DNA of 64,000 nt, taken from NCBI RefSeq assembly GCF_036023875.1, contig NZ_CP107931.1, positions 4,526,001 to 4,590,000 on the forward strand, written 5' to 3'. This stretch comes from Mycobacterium sp. NBC_00419 (lineage in GTDB: Bacteria; Actinomycetota; Actinomycetes; Mycobacteriales; Mycobacteriaceae). A program made the translations under genes and the position numbers. The notes beneath the pieces are model-generated. The model was given only the letters and a program-made list of their open reading frames with translations, made no database searches and had not been told where the DNA came from. This document shows, in pieces, positions 36,187 through 44,935 of the stretch (position 1 is its first letter; the number at the start of each line of letters is the position of its first letter).

Positions 36187-36864
36187 ATGCGCATACCGAA
36201 TCTGGCCGCACTGCTGGCTGCGGGTGTCCTCCTGGGCGCACCCACCATCGCGCAAGCCGGTGCCCAGACCGACTGCGCGGCGTTCGGGGGCACCCTCGAG
36301 GCGGGCAACATCTGCCACGTCAACGCCACAGCGCCCACCTACACGATGGACGTCGAGTTCCCGACCGACTACCCCGACGAGCAGGCCGTCGTCGACTACC
36401 TCGCACAGAACCGCGACGGCTTCGTCAACGTCGCCCAACCCGGCTCGCGGAATCTGCCCTACGAGATGGACGTCACCTCACAGACATTCACCTCGGACCA
36501 GACCCGCAGTGTGGTCCTCAAGTTGTTCCAGGACGTCGGTGGCGCGCACCCGACCACCTGGTACAAGGCCTTCACCTACAACGTCGGCCGAGGCAAGCCG
36601 GTCACCTTCGACACGTTGTTCGCCGCCGGCGCCAAGCCGCTGGCCGCGATCTTCCCGATCGTGCAGCGTGAACTGGAACGCCAGAGCGGGCTCACCGGCG
36701 TCATCTCCACCGGCGACGGGATGGACCCCTCGCACTACCAGAATTTCGCGATCACCGACGACGCCGTGATCTTCTACTTCGGCCAGGGTGAGCTGCTGCC
36801 GTCAGATGCCGGCGCCACATCGGCTTCGGTACCGCGCAGTTCGCTTCCGCCGCTTGCGCTCTGA
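36187..36864 (+). CDS. Secreted DUF3298-family protein (Rv3036c/TB22.2-like)
   Basis: 225 residues. Signal peptide MRIPNLAALLAAGVLLGAPTIAQA, then a DUF3298/RsiV-like domain (VVLKLFQDVGGAHPTTWYKAFTYNVGRGKPVTFDTLF, then FAITDDAVIFYFGQGELLP). The relative is an exported protein of M. tuberculosis culture filtrates; some are reported as esterase-like. Two Cys (DCAAFGG, NICHV) may form a disulfide. It follows the previous gene by 59 bases and converges on the beta-propeller lipoprotein gene. Confidence 0.9.
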   Translation: MRIPNLAALLAAGVLLGAPTIAQAGAQTDCAAFGGTLEAGNICHVNATAPTYTMDVEFPTDYPDEQAVVDYLAQNRDGFVNVAQPGSRNLPYEMDVTSQTFTSDQTRSVVLKLFQDVGGAHPTTWYKAFTYNVGRGKPVTFDTLFAAGAKPLAAIFPIVQRELERQSGLTGVISTGDGMDPSHYQNFAITDDAVIFYFGQGELLPSDAGATSASVPRSSLPPLAL

Positions 36865-36867
36865 GGC

Positions 36868-38163
36868 TCAGGCGGGGTCGAAGCTGTACAGCTGGCCCGC
36901 GCTGGTGGCCACCACCACCCGCCGGTCGTGGCCCACCGAGACACCGACCGGGTAGCCGTCGGCCTGCGGCAGCGGATACTCCTTCAGCGTGCGCCCGTCG
37001 GCGAGGTCGAACGCCAGCAGTGACAGACCCGCAGCGGCCGTGGCGACCACCGTGTAGGCGACCTCGGCACCGGCCTGACTGGAGGTGGCCAGCGGTGCGA
37101 CGTCGTCGCGACGCCACAGCACCTCGGCGCGATCACCGGCATCTTTGAGGGCGACCAGGCCCGTGTCGGGCCCGCCGCCGGCCACGATCACCCCACCCGG
37201 CCCGATCGAGGGCGGTGTCTGCGGCTGGAAGCCAAGGCTCACAGACCATTTCGCCTTACCGTCCGCGGCATTCAGCGCCCACAGCTCACGGTTGCGGCCG
37301 GTGACGTAGACGGTTTTGCCGTCCCCGGAGAGCACCGGAGCGGCGATCACCCCGGCGGCGACCGCATCGCTGGTCCACTCCTTGGTGATCAGCGGGGTCT
37401 GGCCGGGGTGGTACTGCAGGCCGACCAGAACCGAAGCCTTGGCATCGGGTTGCCACACACCGAGCACGATCGTGTCGGTCGCGGCGGAGAAGGCCGGCGG
37501 CGCCGATACCGGGCACTGGGGTAGGGCCTGCGGGCAGTCGGTCAGGCCCCGGGTGGAGTCGGTGGGATCCAGACCCGCGACGAGATCCATCGGGGTTCCG
37601 GTGACTGTGCCGCGATGGCTGTCGAAGACCAGAACCTGGCCGAGGTGGGTCACCACCAGAAGTTGACCCCCACCGAGAAACCTTGTGGTGGTGGGCATTC
37701 CGATGACATTCTCGCGCCAGCGGACCCACTGCGTCGGCGGGTAGGACAGCATCAGGCCGGGCTGGCCGATGTAGAGGTTGTCGAACTGGTCGAACAGCGG
37801 GCTGGCGAACCCGCCGCCGAGCACCATCCGCGTGCACCAGCGTTGGCGGCCGTTGTTGTCGATCTCCCACACCATCAGCGAGCAGCCGCCCGCGGTCTGT
37901 CCGTTGACCGCGAGGTAGGAGCCCGAGCCCAGTGCGGCGCCGGCGTCGAGGTCGCCCTTGACCGAGCGGCTCCACGCCAGCTTCAGGTCCGGGGTGCCTG
38001 CGGTGGCGGTGTAGCTGGTGTTGGCGGCGTCGGCATACTGGGCGGCCCAGCCCTGCGCCGAGGTGGAATCCACCCACGAATCGGTGGTGCCGCACCCGGC
38101 GGAGACGCTCACCAGCAGCGTCGCCGACGCGAACGCGAGCAATCGCCGCAGCACTCGAGCCAC
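36868..38163 (-). CDS. PQQ-like beta-propeller lipoprotein (Rv3035-like)
   Basis: 431 residues. Lipoprotein signal MARVLRRLLAFASATLLVSVSAGC. The body is a series of propeller blades with repeated W/Y-A-L-N/D-A-x-D-G-like strands (LWALNAADGKAKWSVSLG; LLAFDLADGRTLKEYPLP; QLYSFDP). PQQ-like propellers in lipoproteins usually act as scaffolds (as in BamB); no cofactor site is apparent. GTG start at 38163. Next to MGLP-type genes but with no shown role. Confidence 0.88.
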   Translation of the reverse strand: MARVLRRLLAFASATLLVSVSAGCGTTDSWVDSTSAQGWAAQYADAANTSYTATAGTPDLKLAWSRSVKGDLDAGAALGSGSYLAVNGQTAGGCSLMVWEIDNNGRQRWCTRMVLGGGFASPLFDQFDNLYIGQPGLMLSYPPTQWVRWRENVIGMPTTTRFLGGGQLLVVTHLGQVLVFDSHRGTVTGTPMDLVAGLDPTDSTRGLTDCPQALPQCPVSAPPAFSAATDTIVLGVWQPDAKASVLVGLQYHPGQTPLITKEWTSDAVAAGVIAAPVLSGDGKTVYVTGRNRELWALNAADGKAKWSVSLGFQPQTPPSIGPGGVIVAGGGPDTGLVALKDAGDRAEVLWRRDDVAPLATSSQAGAEVAYTVVATAAAGLSLLAFDLADGRTLKEYPLPQADGYPVGVSVGHDRRVVVATSAGQLYSFDPA

Positions 38164-38242
38164 CTTCCCATCACGCCATCGCGCCTCTGCGACAGTACAG
38201 GCGAGGGTAACGCGAGTGGGGTAGGCGTTAGGCTCTCAGGCC

Positions 38243-38980
38243 ATGACGACGATGTGGGGCGCGCCGATCCACAAGCGCTGGATGGGTTCGCGGCTTCGTG
38301 ACCCGCGCCAGGCGAAGTTCCTCACCCGGGATTCGCTGAAGTGGGTGATCGCCAACCGCGCCTACACCCCGTGGTACCTGGTGCGGTACTGGCGGCTGCT
38401 GAAGTTCAAGCTGCAGAACCCGCACATCATCACCCGCGGCATGGTGTTCCTCGGTAAGAACGTCGAGATCCACGCCACCCCTGAGCTGGCTCAGCTCGAG
38501 ATCGGCCGCTGGGTCCACATCGGCGACAAGAACACCATCCGGGCGCACGAGGGTTCGCTGCGGTTCGGCGACAAGGTGGTGCTCGGCCGCGACAACGTCA
38601 TCAACTGCTACCTCGATATCGAACTCGGCGACTCGGCGCTGATGGCCGACTGGTGCTACGTCTGCGACTTCGACCACAAGATGGACAACATCGAGTTGCC
38701 GATCAAGGACCAGGGCATCGTCAAGAGCCCCGTGCGGATCGGCCCGGACACCTGGATCGCCACCAAGGTGACGGTGCTGCGCGGCACCACCGTTGGCCGT
38801 GGCTGCGTGCTGGGTGCCCACGCCGTGGTCAAGGGCGACATCCCGGACTTTTCGATCGCTGTCGGCTCCCCGGCCAAGGTGGTCAAGAACCGCAAGCTGG
38901 CGTGGGAGACCTCGGCGGCGCAGCGCGCCGAGCTGGCGGCTGCGCTGGCCGACATCGAACGCAAGAAAGCCGCCCACTAG
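38243..38980 (+). CDS. Hexapeptide-repeat acyltransferase (Rv3034c-like)
   Basis: 245 residues. A left-handed beta-helix of hexapeptide repeats runs from IEIGRWVHIGDKNTIRA-like (QLEIGRWVHIGDKNTI) to VGRGCVLGAHAVVKGDIPDFSIAVGSPAKVVKNR, the typical O-acetyltransferase end. The His of CDFDHKMDN is a possible catalytic base. The M. tuberculosis relative is grouped with methylglucose lipopolysaccharide genes, where acetyl and short acyl groups are added to the sugar. That role is inferred here. It converges on the glycosyltransferase gene across a 20-base-stem hairpin. Confidence 0.9.
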   Translation: MTTMWGAPIHKRWMGSRLRDPRQAKFLTRDSLKWVIANRAYTPWYLVRYWRLLKFKLQNPHIITRGMVFLGKNVEIHATPELAQLEIGRWVHIGDKNTIRAHEGSLRFGDKVVLGRDNVINCYLDIELGDSALMADWCYVCDFDHKMDNIELPIKDQGIVKSPVRIGPDTWIATKVTVLRGTTVGRGCVLGAHAVVKGDIPDFSIAVGSPAKVVKNRKLAWETSAAQRAELAAALADIERKKAAH

Positions 38981-38995
38981 GGCCCCTCTTTGTCG

Positions 38996-39053
38996 CGAGC
39001 AGACGCGAAATCGCATAGATCGGGCCTGTTCCGTGCGAGTTTGCGTCTGCTCG
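38996..39053. repeat. Large intergenic hairpin between convergent genes
   Basis: CGAGCAGACGCGAAATCGCA (38996-39015) and TGCGAGTTTGCGTCTGCTCG (39034-39053) are complementary at 18 of 20 positions with an 18-base loop. It fills the gap between the stops of the acetyltransferase (38980) and the glycosyltransferase (39106). It may be a bidirectional terminator or a dispersed mycobacterial intergenic repeat. Confidence 0.65.
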
Positions 39054-39105
39054 GCAGCTGCGGCGGCGGCTGCGGCCGTACTGCTGCTCGCGATCGCCTA
39101 GTCGC

Positions 39106-40344
39106 TCAGTCCGAACGGCCGGGCAGTGCGTGCTCGATGATCGGCCGGCGCGGCTGGGGTTCGCGTTCGCGGCGCTTGGCTGCCAGGTAGACCTGGGCGG
39201 TCTCGGCGGCGACGGTATGCCAGTCGAAATCCGACGTCAGACGTTGCCGGGCGGCCACCGCGCGGCGCTGTGCGCCCGCCGGGTCGTCGAGCACGGTGCG
39301 CACCGCGGCGGCCAGTGCGGCGACGTCACGAGGCGGGCAGGACACGCCGGTCTGCCCGCTGATCACCGCCTCACCCAGGCCGCCGACGTTGGAGGTCACC
39401 AACGGAATGCCGGCTGCCGCTGCCTCCAGCGCGACGATCCCGAACGGCTCGTAATGGCTGGGCAGCACGGCAACATCGGCGCGGTGCAGCAGATGCAGGA
39501 GCTCGTCGTGGTCGGCGCGGCCGACGAACTGAACTGCCTTGAGCACCTTGTGTTTCCGCGCCACCTCGATGAGCCACTGCTGCTGGGTGCCGTCGCCGGC
39601 AACGGTCAATGTGGTACCCGGATGGGCGCGACGGATCCGCGGCAGCGCGGCGATGGCCTCGTGGACGCCCTTCTCGTACTCCAGGCGACCGAAGAACAAC
39701 AGCTCCGCCGGGCCGTCGTGACGGCGGCGGCGGGCGAACGGCCAACGGCTGGAATCGATTCCGTTGCAGATGACGCTGATCTCGGCCAGCCCGGGGCCGA
39801 ACAGTTCGGAGATCTCGTCCGACATCGAGGCCGAGCACGCGATCAGCGAGTCGGATTCGCGGACGAACCAGGACTCGATGGCATGAACCTGCCGGCTGAT
39901 CTTGCCCGCCACCCAACCCGAGTGCCGACCAGCTTCGGTGGCATGCACCGTGGAAACCATTGGTACGTCGAAGAACTCGGCCAGCGCGATTGCCGGGTGG
40001 GCGACCAGCCAGTCGTGGGCGTGCACCACGTCGGGCTGCCAGCCCTTGGCGTGCAGGGTGAGACCGGCGCGAACCATGGAATGGCCCATCGCCAGCGTCC
40101 AGGCCATCAGGTCGCGGCCGAACTCGAACTCGTGCGGGTCCTGCGCGGCGGCGATCACCCGCACCCCGTCGTGGGTTTCGTCGGTGGTGGGGTGGGTGTA
40201 CGGGTCGGTGCCTGTCGGCCGCCGTGACAGCACCACCACGTCATGTCCGTCTGCGGCCAGGGCGGTCGCCAGGTGATGGACATGCCGGCCCAGCCCGCCG
40301 ATGACCACCGGCGGGTACTCCCACGACACCATCAGGATCTTCAT
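39106..40344 (-). CDS. GT4 glycosyltransferase, alpha-(1,4)-glucosyltransferase type (Rv3032-like)
   Basis: 412 residues. N-terminal MKILMVSWEYPPVVIGGLGRHVHHLATAL is the glycogen-synthase-like acceptor loop; the donor domain has EPFGIVALEAAAAGIPLV with the E-x7-E motif. Rv3032 elongates the alpha-(1,4)-glucan of methylglucose lipopolysaccharides and also contributes to glycogen. It is cytosolic. The GH57 gene (40436-42031) and a methyltransferase gene lie upstream on the same strand, forming one MGLP unit. Confidence 0.93.
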   Translation of the reverse strand: MKILMVSWEYPPVVIGGLGRHVHHLATALAADGHDVVVLSRRPTGTDPYTHPTTDETHDGVRVIAAAQDPHEFEFGRDLMAWTLAMGHSMVRAGLTLHAKGWQPDVVHAHDWLVAHPAIALAEFFDVPMVSTVHATEAGRHSGWVAGKISRQVHAIESWFVRESDSLIACSASMSDEISELFGPGLAEISVICNGIDSSRWPFARRRRHDGPAELLFFGRLEYEKGVHEAIAALPRIRRAHPGTTLTVAGDGTQQQWLIEVARKHKVLKAVQFVGRADHDELLHLLHRADVAVLPSHYEPFGIVALEAAAAGIPLVTSNVGGLGEAVISGQTGVSCPPRDVAALAAAVRTVLDDPAGAQRRAVAARQRLTSDFDWHTVAAETAQVYLAAKRREREPQPRRPIIEHALPGRSD

Positions 40345-40435
40345 CGGGGATCCACCTGGCGCGAGGGTGCGCCAACTGATCGCTCCAGCGGCGTGTCGGC
40401 GTACCGACACGCACGCTCGCGAGAGCCGGAGAGCC

Positions 40436-42031
40436 TCATCGGGGCAGCCGCCGCGCGTCGAGGGCGCCGAAGAGTCCGTCGGCCCGGTTCCAGCCCTGTG
40501 CCAGCCGTTCGGCGGCATCGCGGCGGCCACCGGCCAGCGCGTCGGCGATCTCGCGGGTGGCGTGCGCGTGCAGATGAGCGCGGTAGCGCGCGTAGTCGGC
40601 GGCGGAGTCCTTGCTGACCATGAACGGCCAGTCGCTGGAGACGGTCAGCAGGGTCTCCCGCAGGATCTGGTCGGCGACGACGTCGCGGGCCGGGGCGGTG
40701 TTGGTCTGCGCCAGCGCCTTGTCGACGCATGTCAGCGCGGTGTCGACCACCTCGGCGTTCAGCGCGACCAAGTCGGCCACCTTCTCGCCGGCCCACACCT
40801 GCCAGTCCTTGCCGGAACCCCATGAGCTGGGCGGCAAGTCGACCGGTGTGCCGACGAACCCGTTGGCCATCGCATCGTTGAGCGTGCCGAGGCGCACCCC
40901 GGCTTCGGGCAGCGCGCGCAGCAGTCGCTCGAGCCAGGCCGGGCCCTCGTACCACCAGTGCCCGAACAGTTCGGTGTCGAAGGCGGCCACGACGTGTGCC
41001 GGACGGCCGATGCGCTCGGATTCGGAGATGAGGCGCTGACGGACCAGTGCGACGAAGTCGGCGACGTGGGCGTCGATGGCCCGGTCCGCGCGCACCGGGT
41101 CGTAGGGGGCCTTGTCCTCGGAGGTGACGTTGCGGCCGGTGACCCGGGCGGGCTTGAGCCCGGTGATGTGGTCGTAGGTGTGGAAGTCGCGGTAGGCGGC
41201 ATGCCCGGGATAACCGGATTTGGGCGACCACACCCGGTAGCTGACCTGCAGATCGCGGCCGAAAGCCACGACGTCGGATTCGCCGACGGGCCGGCCCAGT
41301 GCGGTGTCGCCGTGCAGCGAGGGCCCGTCGACCATGAAGTGGTTGACGCCGGCGGCGGCGTAGTCGTACTCCATGCCGGGCGCGTAGGCGCACTCCGGAG
41401 CCCAGATGCCGGCCGGGGTGTGGGCGAATCGCTGGTGGGCGTCGGCCAGGCCCTCGCGCAGCGCGAACTCCCGCAGCCGCGGGTTGAGCAGCGGCTGGAA
41501 CGGATGCGCCAGCGGTCCGCCAAGCAACTCCACGGTGCCGGCGTCGATGAGTTCGCGCAGCAGGGGGCTGGCGCCGTGGCGCCACAGTGTGGTGAAGTCC
41601 TCCAGCGCACGACTGGCTTCGTCGTATTCACGAATTCCGAACTGGCGCAACGCTTCCGGTGTGGTAGCCGTGCCGTCGGCGGCGCCGGTCGGGGTATGCA
41701 GATGAGCCGCCTCGAGCGCGCGTAGCTGCCAGTTGGCCAGCCAGTGGTGCATACCGTCCAGGCAGTACGGGTCGTCGAGCTGGGCGGTCACCACCGGGGT
41801 CATGCCCAGCGTGACCAGTCCGCGCCTGCCCTCGGCGGCCAGCGTGCGCAGCACGCGCATCAGCGGTAGGTAGGCCGCCGACCACGATTGGTAGAGCCAC
41901 TCCTCGCCGACCGGCCAGCGCCCGTGGTGGGCCAGCCAGGGCAGGTGGGTGTGCAGGACCAGGGTGAACTGGCCGGGGACTTCCGGCGGGCAGGAGCGAA
42001 GCGACCCGGGGGTTGGATTGAGCTTGTTCAC
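40436..42031 (-). CDS. GH57-family glucan branching enzyme (Rv3031-like)
   Basis: 531 residues. GH57 motifs are HTHLPWLAHHG at the N-terminus, GIWAPECAYAPG (region 3, catalytic Glu) and AFDTELFGHWW (region 4, catalytic Asp); the C-terminal helical domain is also present (WPFMVSKDSAADYA). Relatives make alpha-(1,6) branches in methylglucose lipopolysaccharide and glycogen. The GTG at 42031 overlaps the stop of the upstream methyltransferase by 4 bases (GTGA), which decides the start. Spacing to the glycosyltransferase gene is 91 bases. Confidence 0.92.
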   Translation of the reverse strand: MNKLNPTPGSLRSCPPEVPGQFTLVLHTHLPWLAHHGRWPVGEEWLYQSWSAAYLPLMRVLRTLAAEGRRGLVTLGMTPVVTAQLDDPYCLDGMHHWLANWQLRALEAAHLHTPTGAADGTATTPEALRQFGIREYDEASRALEDFTTLWRHGASPLLRELIDAGTVELLGGPLAHPFQPLLNPRLREFALREGLADAHQRFAHTPAGIWAPECAYAPGMEYDYAAAGVNHFMVDGPSLHGDTALGRPVGESDVVAFGRDLQVSYRVWSPKSGYPGHAAYRDFHTYDHITGLKPARVTGRNVTSEDKAPYDPVRADRAIDAHVADFVALVRQRLISESERIGRPAHVVAAFDTELFGHWWYEGPAWLERLLRALPEAGVRLGTLNDAMANGFVGTPVDLPPSSWGSGKDWQVWAGEKVADLVALNAEVVDTALTCVDKALAQTNTAPARDVVADQILRETLLTVSSDWPFMVSKDSAADYARYRAHLHAHATREIADALAGGRRDAAERLAQGWNRADGLFGALDARRLPR

Positions 42032-42804
42032 GGGCGCACCGCGATCGCCACCAAGTCCAGACTCTCGTCGATATCGCGCTCGCCCGCGTCGAGCAGCTCG
42101 AAGTCCTCGCACTGCACCGCGGTCACGTCGGCCAGCAGGTCGTCGGCCCACGGGGCATCGGCCACGGCGCGGTCGATCTGGGCGCCGATGATCGACCCGC
42201 CGTGGCGGGTGTCCATCTCCACCAGGCGCGGCCCATGGAAGACCCCGCTCATCGACTGCATCCGGAAACCGCCGTCGGTGAGCAGTTCGGCCAGCTCACC
42301 GGCATTGAGTTCGCGGGTGTGGAACGGGTTGACCGGGGTGTCCAGACCGGGGGAGAAGGTGATCCGGTTCGGGGTCGACATCAGCAGCACGCCGCCGGGA
42401 CGCAACACGCGTAAGCATTCCGTCACGAACTGTGGCTGATCCCACAAATGCTCTATGACCTGGTAGTTCACCACAACGTCAACCGAAGCATCCGGCAGCG
42501 GCAGCGACGCCAGATTGGCCGCCAGGACCTCGACGCGAGGGTAGCGCGCCCGGACGTGGGCAACCGCTGCGGCGTCGTAGTCCACCGCGATCACGCGACG
42601 TGCCACATCGGCGATCAGATCGGCGCCGTAGCCCTCCCCACAACCGGCCTCAAGCACGTCACGACCTGCGCAAAGACCGCTCAGACGGCGATAGACCACC
42701 TCGTGTCTGCGGAACCAGTAGTTCTCTTCCGCCAGACCCGGGATGGTCCGCTCGCCGGTCAACGGCAAGCCGCCGCTGCCCGGGTCAGTCTCAGATGCGC
42801 TCAT
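42028..42804 (-). CDS. SAM-dependent methyltransferase (Rv3030-like)
   Basis: 258 residues of class I methyltransferase type: VLEAGCGEGYGADLIADVARRVIAVDYD, then VDVVVNYQVIEHLWD and LRPGGVLLMSTPN. The M. tuberculosis relative is proposed to methylate glucose residues of MGLP. First gene of the minus-strand MGLP unit (methyltransferase, branching enzyme, glucosyltransferase), with ATG at 42804. It is divergent from fixA with a palindrome in the 206-base gap. Confidence 0.9.
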   Translation of the reverse strand: MSASETDPGSGGLPLTGERTIPGLAEENYWFRRHEVVYRRLSGLCAGRDVLEAGCGEGYGADLIADVARRVIAVDYDAAAVAHVRARYPRVEVLAANLASLPLPDASVDVVVNYQVIEHLWDQPQFVTECLRVLRPGGVLLMSTPNRITFSPGLDTPVNPFHTRELNAGELAELLTDGGFRMQSMSGVFHGPRLVEMDTRHGGSIIGAQIDRAVADAPWADDLLADVTAVQCEDFELLDAGERDIDESLDLVAIAVRP

Positions 42805-42912
42805 TGCAAGGCAGGCTAACCCGAACTCGGCGGATCGCGAACCGGTCGGGCACCGATGGGCTGCAAGAACACAAACTTCGCTCAGCTATGGTGTTCGTGC
42901 GAACCACTCAAA

Positions 42913-42928
42913 GTTACCGGTCGGTAAC
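42913..42928. promoter_or_regulatory. Palindromic operator upstream of fixAB
   Basis: GTTACCG (42913-42919), GT, CGGTAAC (42922-42928): a perfect 7+2+7 palindrome in the 206-base gap between the methyltransferase gene and fixA, 82 bases before the fixA start. Shape and sequence fit a TetR-type lipid-metabolism repressor; no such regulator is encoded next to it. Confidence 0.6.
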
Positions 42929-43010
42929 ATGGTGTGAGTTGCGGAAGTGACCCAATGTCTTGCGTCCACTCTCGGCGCAGGACGCCTGCCAGGAGGACGT
43001 AGGAAGACTC

Positions 43011-43811
43011 ATGACGAACATCGTGGTCCTGATCAAACAGGTCCCAGACACGTGGTCCGAGCGCAAGCTGTCCGACGGTGACTTCACGCTTGATCGCGAG
43101 GCCGCCGACGCCGTGCTGGACGAGATCAACGAGCGCGCCGTCGAAGAGGCGCTGCTGATCAAGGAAAAGGAAGCCGCCGACGGCGTGGAGAGCACGGTGA
43201 CCGTGCTGACCGCCGGGCCGGAGCGTGCCACTGAGGCGATCCGCAAGGCGCTGTCCATGGGTGCCGACAAGGCCGTGCATCTGCTCGACCCGGGCCTGCA
43301 CGGCTCGGACATGGTGCAGACCGGGTGGGCACTGGCCCGCGCGCTGGGCGCCATCGAGGGCACTGAGCTGGTCATCGCCGGCAACGAGGCCACCGACGGC
43401 ACCGGCGGCGCTGTCCCGGCCATCATCGCCGAGTACCTCGGCCTGCCTCAGCTGACGCACCTGCGCAAGGTGACCGTCGAGGGCGGCAAGATCACCGGTG
43501 AGCGTGAAACCGATGACGGTGTGTTCACCGTCGAGGCTTCGCTGCCCGCCGTGATCAGCGTCAACGAGAAGATCAACGAGCCGCGCTTCCCCTCCTTCAA
43601 GGGCATCATGGCCGCCAAGAAGAAGGAAGTTGCCACCCTGACGCTGGCCGAAATCGGCGTCGACGCCGACGAGGTCGGGCTGGCCAACGCCGGCTCGAAG
43701 GTCCTGGCGTCCACCCCGAAGCCCCCGAAGACCGCGGGCGAGAAGATCACCGACGAGGGCGAGGGCGGCAAGAAGATCGCCGAGTACCTGGTCGCTCAGA
43801 AGATCATCTAG
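43011..43811 (+). CDS. fixA: Electron transfer flavoprotein beta subunit
   Basis: 266 residues. Conserved EtfB segments are IVVLIKQVPDTW at the start, LTAGPERATEAIRKALSMGADKAVHLLD, and AGNEATDGTGGAVPAIIAEYLGLPQLTHL. With EtfA it carries electrons from acyl-CoA dehydrogenases to the membrane ETF:quinone oxidoreductase in beta-oxidation. A ribosome site (AGGAAGACTC) precedes the ATG. It is followed by fixB after 38 bases. Corresponds to Rv3029c. Confidence 0.97.
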   Translation: MTNIVVLIKQVPDTWSERKLSDGDFTLDREAADAVLDEINERAVEEALLIKEKEAADGVESTVTVLTAGPERATEAIRKALSMGADKAVHLLDPGLHGSDMVQTGWALARALGAIEGTELVIAGNEATDGTGGAVPAIIAEYLGLPQLTHLRKVTVEGGKITGERETDDGVFTVEASLPAVISVNEKINEPRFPSFKGIMAAKKKEVATLTLAEIGVDADEVGLANAGSKVLASTPKPPKTAGEKITDEGEGGKKIAEYLVAQKII

Positions 43812-43849
43812 AACCGACCACCCCCGAGAACAAGAGGCGAACAACCGCT

Positions 43850-44806
43850 ATGGCTGAAGTATTGGTGCTCGTCGAGCACTCCGAAGGCGCGGTGAAGAAA
43901 GTCACCGCCGAGCTCATCACCGCCGCCCGCGCACTGGGCGAGCCGTCTGCTGTCGTGGTCGGTGCCCCCGGCACCGCGGCCCCGCTGGTCGACGACCTGA
44001 AGGCCGCCGGCGCGGCCAAGATCTACGTCGCCGAGTCGGCCGACGCGGAAAGCTACCTGGTCACGCCGTACGTCGACGTGCTCGAGTCGCTGGTCGAGTC
44101 GGCCTCCCCGGCAGCCGTGCTGCTGGCCGCCAACGCCGACGGCAAGGAGATCGCAGGCCGGTTGGCCGCCCGCATCGGTTCGGGTGTGCTGTCCGACGTC
44201 ATCGAGGTCAAAGAAGGCGGGGTGGGCATCCACTCGATCTTCGGTGGTGCCTTCACCGTCGAGGCCCAGGTGAGTGCCGAGGTTCCGGTGATCACCGTGC
44301 GTCCGGGTGCCGTCGAGGCCGCACCCGCCGCCGGCGCCGGCGAGCAGGTCACCGTCGAGGTGCCTGCACCGGCCGAGAACGCCACCAAGATCACCTCGCG
44401 CCAGCCGGCCGTGGCTGGTGACCGTCCCGAGCTCACCGAGGCCAGCGTGGTGGTTTCCGGTGGCCGTGGCGTCGGCAGTGCCGACAAGTTCACCGTCGTC
44501 GAGGATCTCGCCGACTCGCTCGGTGGTGCGGTCGGCGCTTCGCGTGCCGCCGTCGACTCCGGCTACTACCCGGGCCAGTTCCAGGTGGGCCAGACCGGCA
44601 AGACCGTGTCGCCGCAGCTGTACATCGCCCTGGGTATCTCCGGAGCGATCCAGCACCGGGCCGGTATGCAGACGTCGAAGACGATCGTCGCGGTCAACAA
44701 GGACGAAGAGGCGCCGATCTTCGAGATCGCCGACTACGGCATCGTCGGCGACCTGTTCAACGTCACGCCGCAGCTCACCGAGGCCGTCAAGGCTCGCAAG
44801 GGCTGA
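43850..44806 (+). CDS. fixB: Electron transfer flavoprotein alpha subunit
   Basis: 318 residues. The C-terminal FAD-binding domain contains [60 protein letters not shown] and the final [20 protein letters not shown], the standard EtfA signature. It forms the FAD-carrying heterodimer with FixA. A strong intrinsic terminator follows 18 bases after the stop, closing the two-gene operon. Confidence 0.97.
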   Translation: MAEVLVLVEHSEGAVKKVTAELITAARALGEPSAVVVGAPGTAAPLVDDLKAAGAAKIYVAESADAESYLVTPYVDVLESLVESASPAAVLLAANADGKEIAGRLAARIGSGVLSDVIEVKEGGVGIHSIFGGAFTVEAQVSAEVPVITVRPGAVEAAPAAGAGEQVTVEVPAPAENATKITSRQPAVAGDRPELTEASVVVSGGRGVGSADKFTVVEDLADSLGGAVGASRAAVDSGYYPGQFQVGQTGKTVSPQLYIALGISGAIQHRAGMQTSKTIVAVNKDEEAPIFEIADYGIVGDLFNVTPQLTEAVKARKG

Positions 44807-44824
44807 GTCCGCTTCACCAAAAGA

Positions 44825-44854
44825 CCCCGGGCGCCTCGGTGCCCGGGGTTTTTT
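44825..44854 (+). terminator. Intrinsic terminator after fixB
   Basis: CCCCGGGC (44825-44832) and GCCCGGGG (44841-44848) form a GC-rich stem with an 8-base loop, directly followed by TTTTTT. Confidence 0.9.
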
Positions 44855-44935
44855 GCGTCTATTCGTCACGCAGAGTGCACGAACACGTCACTCCTGCGTT
44901 GGCATCCCGCCCAACGCAACGGCGACCGTTCAGGC

